Shown: positions 51,008-62,868, counted from the stretch's first letter. The stretch is 64,000 nucleotides of DNA from Nymphaea colorata (GCF_008831285.2 NC_045148.1:20639002-20703001); one strand, 5' to 3'. Program-made: numbers and translations. The notes: generated by a model not told the origin, from the sequence alone.

Positions 51008-51225
51008 CGGGCATGCCCATCGAGTTTCCTGTGTGATTCCTCGTTTTCAACAAGTCTATCAGGTTGAGGAAAAAGGCACAAGTTGGAAAACAAGCATAAA
51101 TCCTCAGAAAAGCAACCCCAAGAAGTACAATGGTTCTGCTCTTGACGAATGAAAGTAAACTGCGAAACCAATTTCTTATGTTGTACAACTTTAACTTGTT
51201 TATCAAGATTAGCTCGTGATCAATT
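51008..51225 (-). pseudogene. broken NLR gene: penultimate coding segment (copy right of the gap)
   Basis: Same segment as 46367-46580, here open without the indel. The frame, reading VSQFTFIRQEQNHCTSW, runs into the copia junction at 51007 and would continue at 41097. The upstream exon border is uncertain. Confidence 0.6.
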
Positions 51226-51428
51226 ATGAAGATCTATACTCGACCACTTAAACCTTTAAAGATCTCTCGTTTCAAACGAATTATTCAGAGGTCACAAATG
51301 TGCTCATCCCCTGTTTGCCTTGAACAAGAAAAATTTTCCTCACAATTCAAGGATTCAAAGTAGTAGTGCGTGTTGCACCAAGTAATTAAGCGGTAGCTTA
51401 AACATGATGCGCAGCAGTGGGGGTTTAC

Positions 51429-51783
51429 CTCCTCAAAACGATACTACATTTTCTCAATTTGTAAGCTCCGACGACTGTAAGTTCCATCGTCCGGTAGCCA
51501 TTTCCATTTGCTAGCATCTGGCTAACTCTCCACATTCCATTTCCCTCAACAACATTTCTCTACTTTGCATTCCCCTCCGATCACAGATCAAAAAATCATC
51601 CTTTGAGACTATAAACCGAGTACTTGTCACGGACTGCCCCCTCCAGAAACGCTCGAACTGGACGCTGAAAGAACCCACACTCGGCACATTTGGAACAAGG
51701 AAAGATATTACTACCGTCCCGTTGGGGCTCGAACAATTCAGAAATCCATGAAGGCAGAGCTTTACATAGCCTTCAAAATTCAC
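51429..51783 (-). pseudogene. broken NLR gene: post-LRR (C-JID-like) exon, copy right of the gap
   Basis: Begins at a splice acceptor with VNFEGYVKLCLHGFLNCSS and ends near a donor (GAG/GTAAAC) at 51429. About 59 bases present in the left-hand copy are absent, which shifts the frame after ICDRRGMQSREMLLREME. Confidence 0.6.
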
Positions 51784-51880
51784 CTCTTGAAAACAAACAT
51801 TTATAGTACAATAAATTGTGGATTAGCAAACCAAATTTAATAAGCCACCATTCAGAAGGCACAATTCTCTCTTTGTTTAC

Positions 51881-52085
51881 CTTCATCCTGTTCCACAAGG
51901 CATCGGAAAGGCTGGTGCATTCTCTAAGATCCAAGTCCTCCAAGCATTTCAATTTCTCAAGGCCAGGAATGTCGACGAGATTCCCGCACTTGTTTAGATT
52001 TAATTCTCGCAGCATATTCAAATTCAAGACATCTGAAATTGTCTCCAGAGCCTCGCAGCATGCGGCATTCAGATGGATCAACGAT
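51881..52085 (-). pseudogene. broken NLR gene: last LRR exon, copy right of the gap
   Basis: LRRs as in 47296-47505 with a splice donor at 51881. The exon is split at 52086-52090 by the solo LTR and continues at 52743. Joining the two sides gives a smooth LRR (a PKLPP stretch followed by SLIHLNAACCEALETI), so the LTR landed inside one exon. Confidence 0.75.
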
Positions 52086-52090
52086 GGTGG
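52086..52090. repeat. target-site duplication GGTGG (left) of the solo LTR
   Basis: Repeated at 52743-52747. Confidence 0.9.
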
Positions 52091-52742
52091 TGTTGGGTCG
52101 GGTCCAGCCTCAAGAGAACATGACCCGGCCCGTCACTTAAGTGACAGGCGGGAGAAATAAAGGGGAGGGCACTCGATGGTGCCCCCATTCTTTTCTTACG
52201 TCTCTCTCTCTTTTAGGGTTTTCTTTTGGGAAAAGGAAAAGAAAGGGGGAGCAATTCTAGTGGCTGCACAACAAGAGGAGAGAAGGAGAAGAGGAAATGA
52301 TAGAAGGAGAAGAGGATGGCAAGGAAGAGAAGGTTGCGAGCACTTGGCTCCAGCAAGATTCGATTCCAAGGAGGAAGCCAGACGCATCTCCTCACAATCT
52401 ACGATTTCTCCCAATCAATCGGTGATATTTCCCTTGTTTTCTCATATAGTTTTGATGAGATATTATTGTTGGAGGGTTGGCTTTGTATAGCCCCTCGTGG
52501 GATAACTTATATCATTGATTATAGTGGATTGAGTTTGGGTCGTAGTACCCCATGGATTTTACCCTCATTGTTTTTTAGGTGTTTTCCATGTAAAAATCTT
52601 CCTCTGCAGTTTGTGATTGTGATTACTTTGCTTGGATTGCTTGGTGGTTGATTCGTTGCTCATTACATGATCGATTTGGGATATATTTTGTTGTTGAATC
52701 AATTTTAGTAGATTCGTGTCCTTTCCATTTTTTATCCCAACA
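52091..52742. mobile_element. solo LTR (652 bp) inside an NLR exon
   Basis: Begins TGTTGGG and ends CCCAACA, a 7-bp terminal inverted repeat, flanked by the 5-bp duplication GGTGG. No internal coding region lies between, as after LTR-LTR recombination. The parent family is not recognised. A truncated copy lies at 47506-47656. Confidence 0.88.
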
Positions 52743-52747
52743 GGTGG

Positions 52748-53480
52748 GAGTTTCGGTATGCTACCAAAATCGCGGCATCTGCTTAAGTCGAGGCTCTCAA
52801 GTAGAGGGAAGGTGTCCAAGCCTGAGTGCAAGCTGCGGCATGCATAACTGTAGCATGCAAAATGCGGGCTGAAGTCCACGTGAGTTAACGAAGAGAGATG
52901 ACTGAAGTCAGCCCCACCTGCCCACTCAAACTGCTGGCCGATGCAAGAGAAATTCCATCTCTCTAGTGAGCGGAGATGGAAGAAACTTGAAGGAAGCGCT
53001 TTCAAGAGATCAGTACCTCCCATGCTTAGCCTTTTCAGTTTCAGTAGACCTCCGAAGAAATCAGGGATGTCTCTAATGCCTTTGCAGCCCTCAATTGATA
53101 AGTCCTCAAGGTTTTCCATTGATCTGATGGAAGCTAGCAAAGCAACGAGTGATCTGCATCCTTCAATTTTCAGTTTCCGGAGGTTGGTCAAGAGGCCGAT
53201 GGATTTCGGAATACTTGGTATCTCCCCTTTACTTATTGGAACTCCATTAAGGATTTCAGCCTTCCGATCAGTTTCGGGAGTTGGTTCAGCGACCGGCACC
53301 AACATAAAGATAGCAACTTCAGATTCACCATGAGCGTCACAGATTCAGGCAAACCTGTTAGATTGGTAGCATCGAGGACGAGGTTCTTCAATGATGTCAA
53401 ATTTCCCAAATTATCTATCAAGGTTGATGTTGGGTAGTGGCCATTGAGCCCTATCCGGATATCTAGTAATTGCAAAGCAG
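52748..53480 (-). pseudogene. broken NLR gene: LRR region upstream of the solo LTR
   Basis: Repeated LRR signatures: NLTSLKNLVLDATNLTGLP, LTNLRKLKIEGCRSLVALL, MENLEDLSIEGCKGIRDIP, LLESLDLSRCRDFGSIPKL. They fall into two frames, 53475-53233 and 53305-52743, so one indel near 53240-53300 breaks the reading. The LRR start at about 53480 follows an AG that could be a splice acceptor (ATCTAG). The NB-ARC and TIR parts are not in view and may lie beyond the LARD or outside the window. The LRR style and C-JID-like tail suggest a TIR-type NLR. Confidence 0.8.
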
Positions 53481-53637
53481 TTACTAGATTTTAATCTAAA
53501 ACTGTTCCTAAAAATCTCCTAGAAAATCTCCCAAAGAACCACAGCTAGGGTTTGGGGAAAACCTAAGGGGCTGGACTATATATTCCTAGCAAGTTCTCTT
53601 GAACAGATATTAGCCGTGAGCAGCCCCTTGGAAGAAA

Positions 53638-53642
53638 ACCCC
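53638..53642. repeat. target-site duplication ACCCC (left) of the LARD
   Basis: Repeated at 62869-62873. Confidence 0.9.
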
Positions 53643-53829
53643 TGTAATCACCCCAAATTTTTTTAAAAAGAATACCCTCTTTAATTAAAAACACAAAACC
53701 CAATTTTTGAATCTAAATTGGTCGAAAGCCACAATCCAAATCCAAATTAGATCCAAAAACCCAAGTTCAAATCCAAATCAAGCATTTTAGAACCATTTGT
53801 CCTTCCTTTTAATAAAAAGGCCTCTTTTT

Positions 53830-54140
53830 AGAGGGTGATTTTGGTCTTTTTGGTAAACAAGACCCATTTGCCCCTCTTTTTTTATAAAGAACTTCCTTTT
53901 AGAGGGCGATTTTGGTATTTTTGGTAAACAAGACCCATTTGCCCCTCCTTTTTTATAAAGAACTTCATTTTAGAGGGTAATTTTAGTCTTTTTTTGTGGA
54001 CAAGACCAATTTGTCCTTTCTTTTGACAAAAAGTCTCATTTTAGAGGGTGATTTTAATTTTTTTGGGTAGACAAGACCAATTTGCCATTTCTTTTGACAA
54101 AAAGTCTCATTTTAGAGGGTGATTTTAATCTTTTTAGGTC
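53830..54140. repeat. 71-bp tandem repeats in the LARD 5' LTR
   Basis: The GAGGGTGATTTT-type marker recurs at 53831, 53902, 53973, 54044 and 54115, an exact 71-base period over five units. It lies just upstream of the LTR TATA box, the usual place of enhancer repeats. The same array is at about 60290-60600 in the 3' LTR. Confidence 0.9.
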
Positions 54141-54178
54141 AAAAAATTCAAATTTAGGGTTTTGGCTCCAAAATCCTC

Positions 54179-54186
54179 TATAAATA
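54179..54186 (+). promoter_or_regulatory. LTR promoter TATA box
   Basis: TATAAATA followed by a C-rich stretch; the same box is at 60641-60648 in the 3' LTR. Confidence 0.65.
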
Positions 54187-55402
54187 CCCCCCACTTCCCC
54201 CTTCTTAGGCAAGAGTTGGCCTTGGGAGAAACCCTAGAGTATTCTCACTTGAAGACTTAGGTTTTCTCTTAAGCTCTTTCTCTCTCCCTCTTCCTCTTTC
54301 CACTCCTCTCCAACTTGGAGCAAGCCACGGAGGCATCATCTTGGAGCTTCACTCAAGGGGATCTTCAATCTAGGGTGTTCATTTTTCCAAAAGTTATTCT
54401 CACTAGAGGTATGTAATCAATATCTCATCTCTTTCTTTCTTCATTTTCCTCTCTTCTTCATCTCCCCATGGCCAAAGAAGATAGCACTTAACCTCTTTTT
54501 AGAGACAAGAGGCTATGCTCAAGTGTACCGGGAGCATGGAAAGATGAGATAATCTTTCATTTCATGATTGAATCATGTTTTTCCTTTTATTGAATGTAGC
54601 ATTGCATTCCTTTCATCATTTTCTTCTCATCTTTATCTCCCCATGGCCAAAGGAAATAGCACTCAATCTCTTCTTAGAGACAAGAGGCTATGCTCAAGTT
54701 CACCGGGAGTATGAAAAGATGAGATGATCCTTTATTTCATAGTTATATTATGCCCTCCTTCCTTGTTGAATCTTTCTCTTCCTATGATCCTCTCTTTCTC
54801 TCTCTCTTTCTTTCCTTCCTTGAATATTGTCCATGTATCACCCATGCATAGTTGTTTGGTTTTCCCTCTATATGTGAATGTATGGTGAGAATGAGAGTGT
54901 GGTTTGGGGATTCTTTATTTTCATATTGATTTTTGAGGTTGGGACTTGTCCAACCTGGAGAAAAGCCTCACGAATATGTACATGTTAATATGCATTTGCA
55001 TGACATTTCGCGTTAGTTTTCTTTTAATCATCCCATTAAGAACCCTAATGAGCATCTTATTGTATGATTTGTTTCCTTCCATACCCAACGGTGGAAGAAA
55101 TATATCCCTTGTGGCAAACTAAATCATAACATTCTATGTTTTTATATAAATCATATTTTCAAAACATTTTCAAAGAAATCTCTCTAATGCGGTCTTGGAG
55201 ACTTAGCTTAGGCTCTTGCATGAGTCCAAGCTCCCTTCCGACCTATATTAAAATTTGAAGTCGGCTATTTTCAAATCATTCCTTGATTTTCATATTCATG
55301 AAAACGTATGCGTATATACATGTTATATACGTATGCATGCACATGAATATCTTTATTTGTTGTTTCTCTTTATATAATTTAACATACTTTTATAAACTCT
55401 CG

Positions 55403-55469
<67 letters not shown>

Positions 55470-57350
55470 GTGTATTCCATTTTAAATCTCTCTTTCTCTT
55501 TCTAAAATGATCTTCTCTTCTTTACTTGATATAACATCATTTTCATAAGCTTTCATATATGTATAGAAATACATATCTTTCTTTTTCAAAACATGTGATT
55601 TTATGATTTTCAAGATCTTTTATTTTTCTATATCCCTCTTTGGATGTAGTCCTTCATCTTTTTCATTCTTCCAATATCTTACCATTTAAGATTTTAATTT
55701 TTCATTTACCGACTTCATTAAGACCACAACTCAAGTTTTTCATTTACCGACTTCATTAAGACCACAACTCAAGTAATGACCAAATATTGGTTTCATGCTT
55801 GATGGTCTACAATCTCAATCCATTTTCAAAAACTTTTCTTTCTTATATATGATAACTATGAAAATAAAAATATTAGATGTATGTTATGGTAGGAATGGCT
55901 TAGATGAATGTTGTGGTAGGAATGAGTCATTTTTCTTCTATTCATCTTAGGATTGATGCATTCATGCATTCACTTCCACTCAATATCACAATTGAGCACA
56001 AACACATCTCTAAAAGAATTTAAGCAAGATGAGATGAAGCTCTAACTAGGTGGTAACCGAATTAGAGTAAAATCTCAAACCTACTTAAAGTCTTAAGAGA
56101 ACACTAAAATGACTTCAAAGTGATTCCCCAAACTTTTCAAATGATATTTAAAAGATTTCTCAACTCTAGTTTTCATCAAAATGTTTCACATTCTCAAGCA
56201 ATTGTTCAAGAACCTTCTCAAAAGTTTGAAATATCAAACTTCCAATATTCTTCTTCACCGCATATAGAATAAAAAAGATGTTTAAGCCAAAATAAAATGC
56301 ATCAATAATAAACATAGCCCTTGGATTGATTACTCCAGGTAAAGGCACCGGGAATTGTTGATCCTTGTACCAACGGGCGAGTCCCTTTCTCTTTTATTTT
56401 CAAATAAAAATCTCATTTTTCTGGAGCACTCCAAAACTAATGAAAATTTTGGGATGCAAACAGATGGCGACCGTGATGGGACCCGTCATCGTTTGGCTAT
56501 GATTATAATTGATGCATTTTTACTAACTTGAACATCCCACATATTGCCAATGATAAAGCATGACATTGACCTCATTGGCACTTCATTGCATTGCTTGTGA
56601 TTGTGTTTGCTTTCTTGCACATAAGACTAATTGAGGAGGATCAATCATGTTCACCTAGATCTAGTACCAAATAGAACCCTCCTTAATTTAAGAGTTGTTT
56701 GAAGACAATGTTTTTTCTTCTTCTTATTTTAATCTTCATCTTAGGCAACATTGCATTAGAGAGAACTCATACATGATTTCTCATATTTTAAAATTTCTCA
56801 TACCTATTTTGTCCCGATCATCATGTTGCCGGGCTTAGTCTTAGGCGGTAGCACAAGACTAAACTTTACAACTAGACCACACCTTAAGCGGGAAAGCCCC
56901 CCTCGTTAGTACCATGAGTGGTAATTTGTGGTATATCGACGAGTGTCCAAGAAGAAGTTGATAAACCTTACCCTTAGTTGCCAAATGAAGAAGTCTATGC
57001 TCGTACTAAGCCTCTTGGCTAAGGTATATTTATATGAAATAATTATACTCAATCAAACCTAATTCAATTAGGGTCCTATGCTCCTTTTCCAAATATATGC
57101 ATGATAAAGGTGACTTTCAAAAATGTTGGATGTTTATCATTGTATGATGATTGCATGTTTGTTTTTCATACAATCTTTGATCAATTGAATAATTTTACAT
57201 TCCATTTTTTTTATTTAAATCAATGTCTTCTTCGATCATCTTTATATAATTTTCAACATGATCACACCATAAGCTCATGCTTTAACCCCACTACCTAAAT
57301 GACATTGATTTTTCAAATATTGTCATCCGTTTTTCTGAATAACTTCAAGA

Positions 57351-58160
57351 TCTACATTTTCAATCTCTCATCTATTCATTTGTCCAACTTCATATTTTTA
57401 AACATGATAGTCAGTTATTGGCTCAATTACGAACTTTGCTTGACTTAGGTCATGCATTCTTTTGCTCTCATTTTAGCCAAATATTTTCCAAGTTTCAATA
57501 CCTATGATGTGTCTTTCCTCACTTTTTACTATTTTCATAACTTCATTGGATCATCAATTATTCCTTGGCAAGTCTATTTCTCTAGAGTTGCTTCAAAATC
57601 TACATTTTATTATACATTGTCAATCCTTTATTTATTTGTCTGACCTCATATTCTTGAACATGATGGCCACCTATTGGTCCAGTTATCGACTCACTTGACT
57701 CAAGTCATGCATTATTTTTTGTCCTCATTCATATGCAGCCAAATAACTTTCTAACTTCAATACACATAGTGTGTCTTTCTTTCCATGGGTCATCAATTAT
57801 TCTTTGACAAGTCCATCTTTTTGAATTGCTTTAAAATGTACATTTCATCATACTTTGTCAATCTCTCATTTATTTGTCTTACCTCATGTTTCTCATGTTT
57901 TCTAACTCAATTACCAACTTTGGTTGGCTTAGGTCATACATTCTTTCCTTATCCTTAATACTCATAGGGTGTATTTCTTTGTATTTTACTACTTCCATAA
58001 GTTGGGACTCGATTGCTCTTTGTCAATCCATCAGTTATTTGTCTGGAATTACATTCTTGAATGTGACTCTGCTTGACAATTTTCTAGCATCAACACCCAT
58101 AGTATATCTTTCTCCCTATTTTATTACTTTCAGGATTTCATTGGGCTATTATTTTATTTC
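57351..58160. repeat. diverged tandem repeats of about 240 bp
   Basis: Units starting near 57351, 57598, 57836 and 58030 share the order TCTACATTTT, TTTGTC-ACCTCAT, a TAGTGTGTCTTTC-like stretch, then ATCAATTATTC. A weaker further unit is near 58490-58660. Confidence 0.7.
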
Positions 58161-59627
58161 AAATTGAATGTCAATCTTTGCTTTACTCGATTATACTCTA
58201 TTTTCAATCATTAGACATGCATGAATCAAACATCATGTATTGATAAATTGCTCATAATTCTCTTTATCTTCCTCTATTATCAACTTGATATCTTTCTACG
58301 AGAATCACTATTTACCAAGCATATTTCTACAATAAATTTCTTTCATACAAGCTTTCTCCCAATTGCATGTCAAAATTGTTTTATGTTGAAGCTCAGACAT
58401 GTGATATTACCTTTCACCCTCACATATCACTTTTCTTTATATAATTTTGTCTATTCATTCTATTGAGGCAACTTCCATTAGTGTCTCCGCCTCAATCTCA
58501 GTCAGTGATCAACATGTGCTTGACTCGAGTCATACATTTTTTTGTTTCCACACTTACATTTAGCACAATAATTTTTTGGCTTCAAAACATATGGTGTGTC
58601 TTTCTACCATTTTTCTACTTCTATGATTTTATTAGGTCATCATTTATTCCAAGATTTTTACTAATGCTCTGATTACATTCTATTTTCAATTGTTGGACAT
58701 CTAATTTTTGACTTATTCATTCACCCCGGTTCAATCTATATCTTCTTGAGTCAAACCTCATATATTTATACTCTACTCGTGATTTAATTCTTTCGAAATT
58801 GAGATATTCCATTTTCCTATATTATCAACTTGATATTTCGCTCTGAGAATTACCATCTACCGATCATATTCTTATAACAATTTCTCTCCTACAAGCTTTG
58901 TCTCAATTTCTTCACCTCAGAGACAAAACACAAATTTGTTCCATACCAAAGTTCATATATATGTCATTACCTTGCACCCTCATTTCCCCATTAAGGGAAC
59001 ATATACCTCGTTTTTATAATTTTGCTCATACCTTATTTGATTGAGGCAATTTTCATTACTTTCTTTGCCTCAGTCTCAATCCAAGACATCAACCTTTTAT
59101 CTTCTACCCAACAATCTATTTTGAATAAGATCCTATCAATCATGACAATTGCTAATACTTGGGCTTTTTTTTTAATATTTCAAGGATATTTATAAATATC
59201 TTTTGTGACAAATATTTTTCATGAACAATTATCATCGTCCATAGAAAAAGGGATCATATCCCAATCAAATTAACCAGCTGTTAAGGTAAAGATTTGATCA
59301 AGCGCAATCCGGCTGATAGGCTCGGAGCTTTCTAAAAGCTAGCTCAACCATGTCACTAGACAAGGGATTTTTATAGAGCAAGCGCAACTTGGTCGTTTGG
59401 CTAAGGGCTTTTTCAAAGCAAGCTCAACCCAAACGCTAGTTTGGGGAATTTTAACAAGTTCAAAATCCAACCTTGGGTGAAAACAAAAATTTCACCAAAA
59501 GGCACTCGAGGTGATAGGAAATTTTCTTGTCACAACCAATGAAGGAACAATAGGGTCTCAGCCATTGCTTCAACAAACGTGTTCGAGGTGATGAAGGTTA
59601 TTTCCTGGCATTGCCACTTGTTTTTGA

Positions 59628-60010
59628 GCAACCCATTCAGGAAAATGGGTAAAACCTGAAACTATGGACCAAAGAGCAATCCATGCAGGCAAGGGGTTAA
59701 ACCTGTAATGCAAGTCAAAGCAACTCACGCAGGTAAAGGGGTTAAACTTGCACTGCAAGCCAAAGCAACCCACGCAGGTAAAAGGGTTAAACCTGCACTA
59801 TAATTCAACACAGCCCACACAGGTAAGCTTTTGGACATGCATGCTAACGCAATGCACACAGGTAAGGGTTTAAACTTACAATGCGAACCAAGGCAACCCA
59901 TTTCAGGGAGGTTAAACCTAAATTCAATATTGGCAAGCCCATGCAGGCAAAGAGTTAAACCTGCAATATAAGATCAAACAACCCATTCAGGTAAGGGGTT
60001 AAGCCTGAAA
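59628..60010. repeat. 46-bp tandem repeats, about eight units
   Basis: Unit pattern GCAACCCACGCAGGTAAA followed by GGGTTAAACCTGCA and a spacer. The period is 46 bases in the clearest units near 59670-59800. The array ends about 80 bases before the polypurine tract. Confidence 0.85.
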
Positions 60011-60104
60011 CATCTCTCCAAAAATGTTTTGTTTGAAAAATTTATGGTGCTTATCTTTGTCACTAAGCACGGTTAGCACCGGCTCAGTAACAAAGAGGGG
60101 CATC

Positions 60105-61885
60105 TGTAATCACCCCAAATTTTTTTAAAAAGAATGCCCTCATTTATTAAAAACACAAAACTCAATTTTTGAATCTAAATTGGTCGAAAGCCACAATCCA
60201 AATCCAAATTAGATCCAAAAACCCAAGTTCAAATCCAAATCAAGCATTTGAGAACCATTTACCCATCCTTTTAATAAAAAGGCCTCTTTTCAGAGGCTGA
60301 TTTTGGTCTTTTTGGTAAACAAGACCCATTTGCCCCTCTTTTTTTATAAAGAACTTACTTTTAGAGGGTGATTTTGGTATTTTTGGTAAACAAGACCCAT
60401 TTTCCCCTTCTTTTTTATAAAGAACTTCATTTTAGAGGGTAATTTTAGTCTTTTTTGGCGGATAAGACCAATTTGCCCTTTCTTTTGACAAAAAGTCTCA
60501 TTTTAGAGGGTGATTTTAGTCTTTTTGGGTAGACAAGACCAATTTGCCATTTCTTTTGACAAAAAGTCTCATTTTAGAGGGTGATTTTAATTTTTTTAGG
60601 TCAAAAAATTCAAATTTAGGGTTTTGGCTCCAAAATCTTCTATAAATACCCCCCACTTCCCCCTTCTTGGGCAAGAGTTGGCCTTGGGAGAAACCCTAGA
60701 GTATTCTCACTTGAAGACTTAGGGTTTCTCCTGAGCTCTTTCTCTCTCCCTCCTCCTCTTTCCACTCCTCTCCAACTTGGAGCAAGCCACAACCCTCTTG
60801 GAGGCATCATCTTGGAACTTCACTCAAGGGGATCTTCAATTTAGGGTGTTCATTTTTCCAAAAGCTATTCTCACTAGAGGTACGTAATCAATATCTCATC
60901 TCTTTCTTTCTTCATTTTCCTCTCTTCTTCATCTCCCCATGGCCAAAGAAGATAGCACTTAACCTCTTTTCAGAGACAAGAGGCTATGCTCAAGTGTACC
61001 GGGAGCATGGAAAGATGAGATAATCTTTCATTTCATGATTGAATCATGTTTTTCCTTTTATTGAATGTAGCATTGCCTTCGTTTCTTCACTTTCTTCTCA
61101 TCTTTATCTCCCCATGGCCAAAGGAAATAGCACTCAATCTCTTCTTAGAGACAAGAGGCTATGTTCAAGTTCACCGGGAGTATGGAAAGATGAGATCATC
61201 CTTTATTTCATAGTTATATTATGCCCTCCTTCCTTGTTGAATCTTTCTCTTCCTATGATCATCTCTTTCTCTCTCTCTTTCTTTCCTTCCTTGAATATTG
61301 TCCATGTATCACCCATGCATAGTTGTTTGGTTTTCCCTCTATATGTGAATGTATGGTGAGAATGAGAGTGTGGTTTGGGGATTCTTTATTTTCATATTGA
61401 TTTTTGAGGTTGGGACTTGTCCAACCCGAGAAAAACCCTCACGAATATGTACATGTTAATATGCATTTGCATGACATTTCGCGTTAGTTTTCTTTTAATC
61501 ATCCCATTAAGAACCCTAATGAGCATCTTATTGTATGATTTGTTTCCTTCCACACCCAACGGTGGAAGAAATATATCCATTGTGGAAAACTAAATCATAA
61601 CATTCTATGTTTTTATATAAATCATATTTTTCAAAACATTTTCAAAAGAAATCTCTCTAATGCGGTCTTGGAGACTTAGCTTAAGCTCTTGCATGAGTCC
61701 AAGCTCTCTTCCGACCTATATCAAAATTTGAAGTCGGCTATTTTCAAATCATTCCTTGATTTTCATATTCATGAAAACGTATGCGTATATACATGTTATA
61801 TACGTATGCATGCACATGAATATCTTTATTTGTTGTTTCTCTTTATATGATTTAACATACTTTTATAAACTCTCGTATATGTATG

Positions 61886-61928
<43 letters not shown>

Positions 61929-62868
61929 GTACGTGTATTCCATTTTAAAATCTCTCTTTCTCTTTCTAAAATGATCTTCTCTTCTCTACTTGATATAACA
62001 TCATTTTCATAAGCTTTCATATATGTATACAATATATGTGATTTTATGATTTTCAAGATCTTTTCTTTCTCCATATCCCTCTTTGAATGTAGTCCTTCAT
62101 CTTTTTCATTCTTCCAATATCTTACCATTTAAGATTTTAATTTTTTCATTTACCGACTTCATTAAGACCACAACTCAAGTAATGACCAAATATTGGATTC
62201 ATGCTTGATGGTCTACAATCTCAATCCATTTTCAAAAACTTTTCTTTCTTATATATGATAACTATGAAAATAAAAATATTAGATGTATGTTATGGTAGGA
62301 ATGCCTTAGATGAATGTTGTGGTAGGAATGAGTCATTTTTCTTCCATTCATCTTAGGATTGATGCATTCATGCATTCACTTTCACTCAATATCACAAATG
62401 AGCACAAACACATCTCTAAAAGAATTTAAGCAAGATGAGATGGAGCTCTAACTAGGTGGTAACCGAATTAGAGCAAAATCTCAAACCTACTTAAAGTCTT
62501 AAGAGAACAGTAAAATGACTTCAAAGTGATTCCCCAAGCTTTTCAAATGATATTTAAAAGATTTCTCAACTCTAGTTTTCATCAAAATGTTTCACATTCT
62601 CAAGCAATTGTTCAAGAACCTTCTCAAAAGTTTGAAACATCAAACTTCCAATATTCTTCTTCACTGCATATAGAATAAAAATGATGTTTAAGCCATAATA
62701 AAATGCATCAATAATAAACATAGCCCTTGGATTGATTACCCCAGGTAAAGGCACCGGGAATGGTTGATCCTCGTACCGACGGGCGAGTCCCTTTCTCTTT
62801 TATTTTCAAATAAAAATCTCATTTTTCTGGAGCACTCCAAAACTGATGAAAATTTTGGGAAGCAAACA
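60105..62868 (+). repeat. 3' LTR of the LARD (2764 bp)
   Basis: Matches 53643-56462 over its full length. It is shorter because of a few indels (the missing 38-bp duplication, a loss near 62030, and a shorter AT tract at about 61890-61927). Confidence 0.93.

Larger units (their letters stand above)
53643..56462 (+). repeat. 5' LTR of the LARD (2820 bp)
   Basis: TGTAATCACCCC at the start, GCAAACA at the end. It contains a TATAAATA box at 54179-54186, an AT microsatellite at about 55405-55468 and an approximately 38-bp tandem duplication near 55698-55773 that is absent from the 3' LTR. Confidence 0.93.
56463..60104 (+). other. non-coding interior of the LARD
   Basis: 3.6 kb with no retroelement protein domain in any frame. 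About 57351-58160 is built of diverged repeats of roughly 240 bp, and 59628-60010 of 46-bp repeats. The rest is AT-rich without other recognised content. Confidence 0.8.
53643..62868 (+). mobile_element. large non-coding LTR retrotransposon (LARD, 9.2 kb)
   Basis: Two very similar LTRs (53643-56462 and 60105-62868), primer-binding site at about 56465-56483 (TGGCGACCGTGATGGGACC), polypurine tract AAAGAGGGG at about 60092-60100 and TSD ACCCC. The 3.6-kb interior has no gag or pol: its frames are short, AT-rich and interrupted. A primer site beginning TGGCGAC is typical of the Tat/Ogre branch of Ty3/gypsy elements. The element must have been moved by proteins supplied elsewhere. High LTR similarity suggests a fairly recent insertion. 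Confidence 0.92.

Noticed and set aside
59628-60010. CRISPR-like regular spacing
   Set aside because: A eukaryotic 46-bp tandem array without distinct spacers, inside an LTR retrotransposon.
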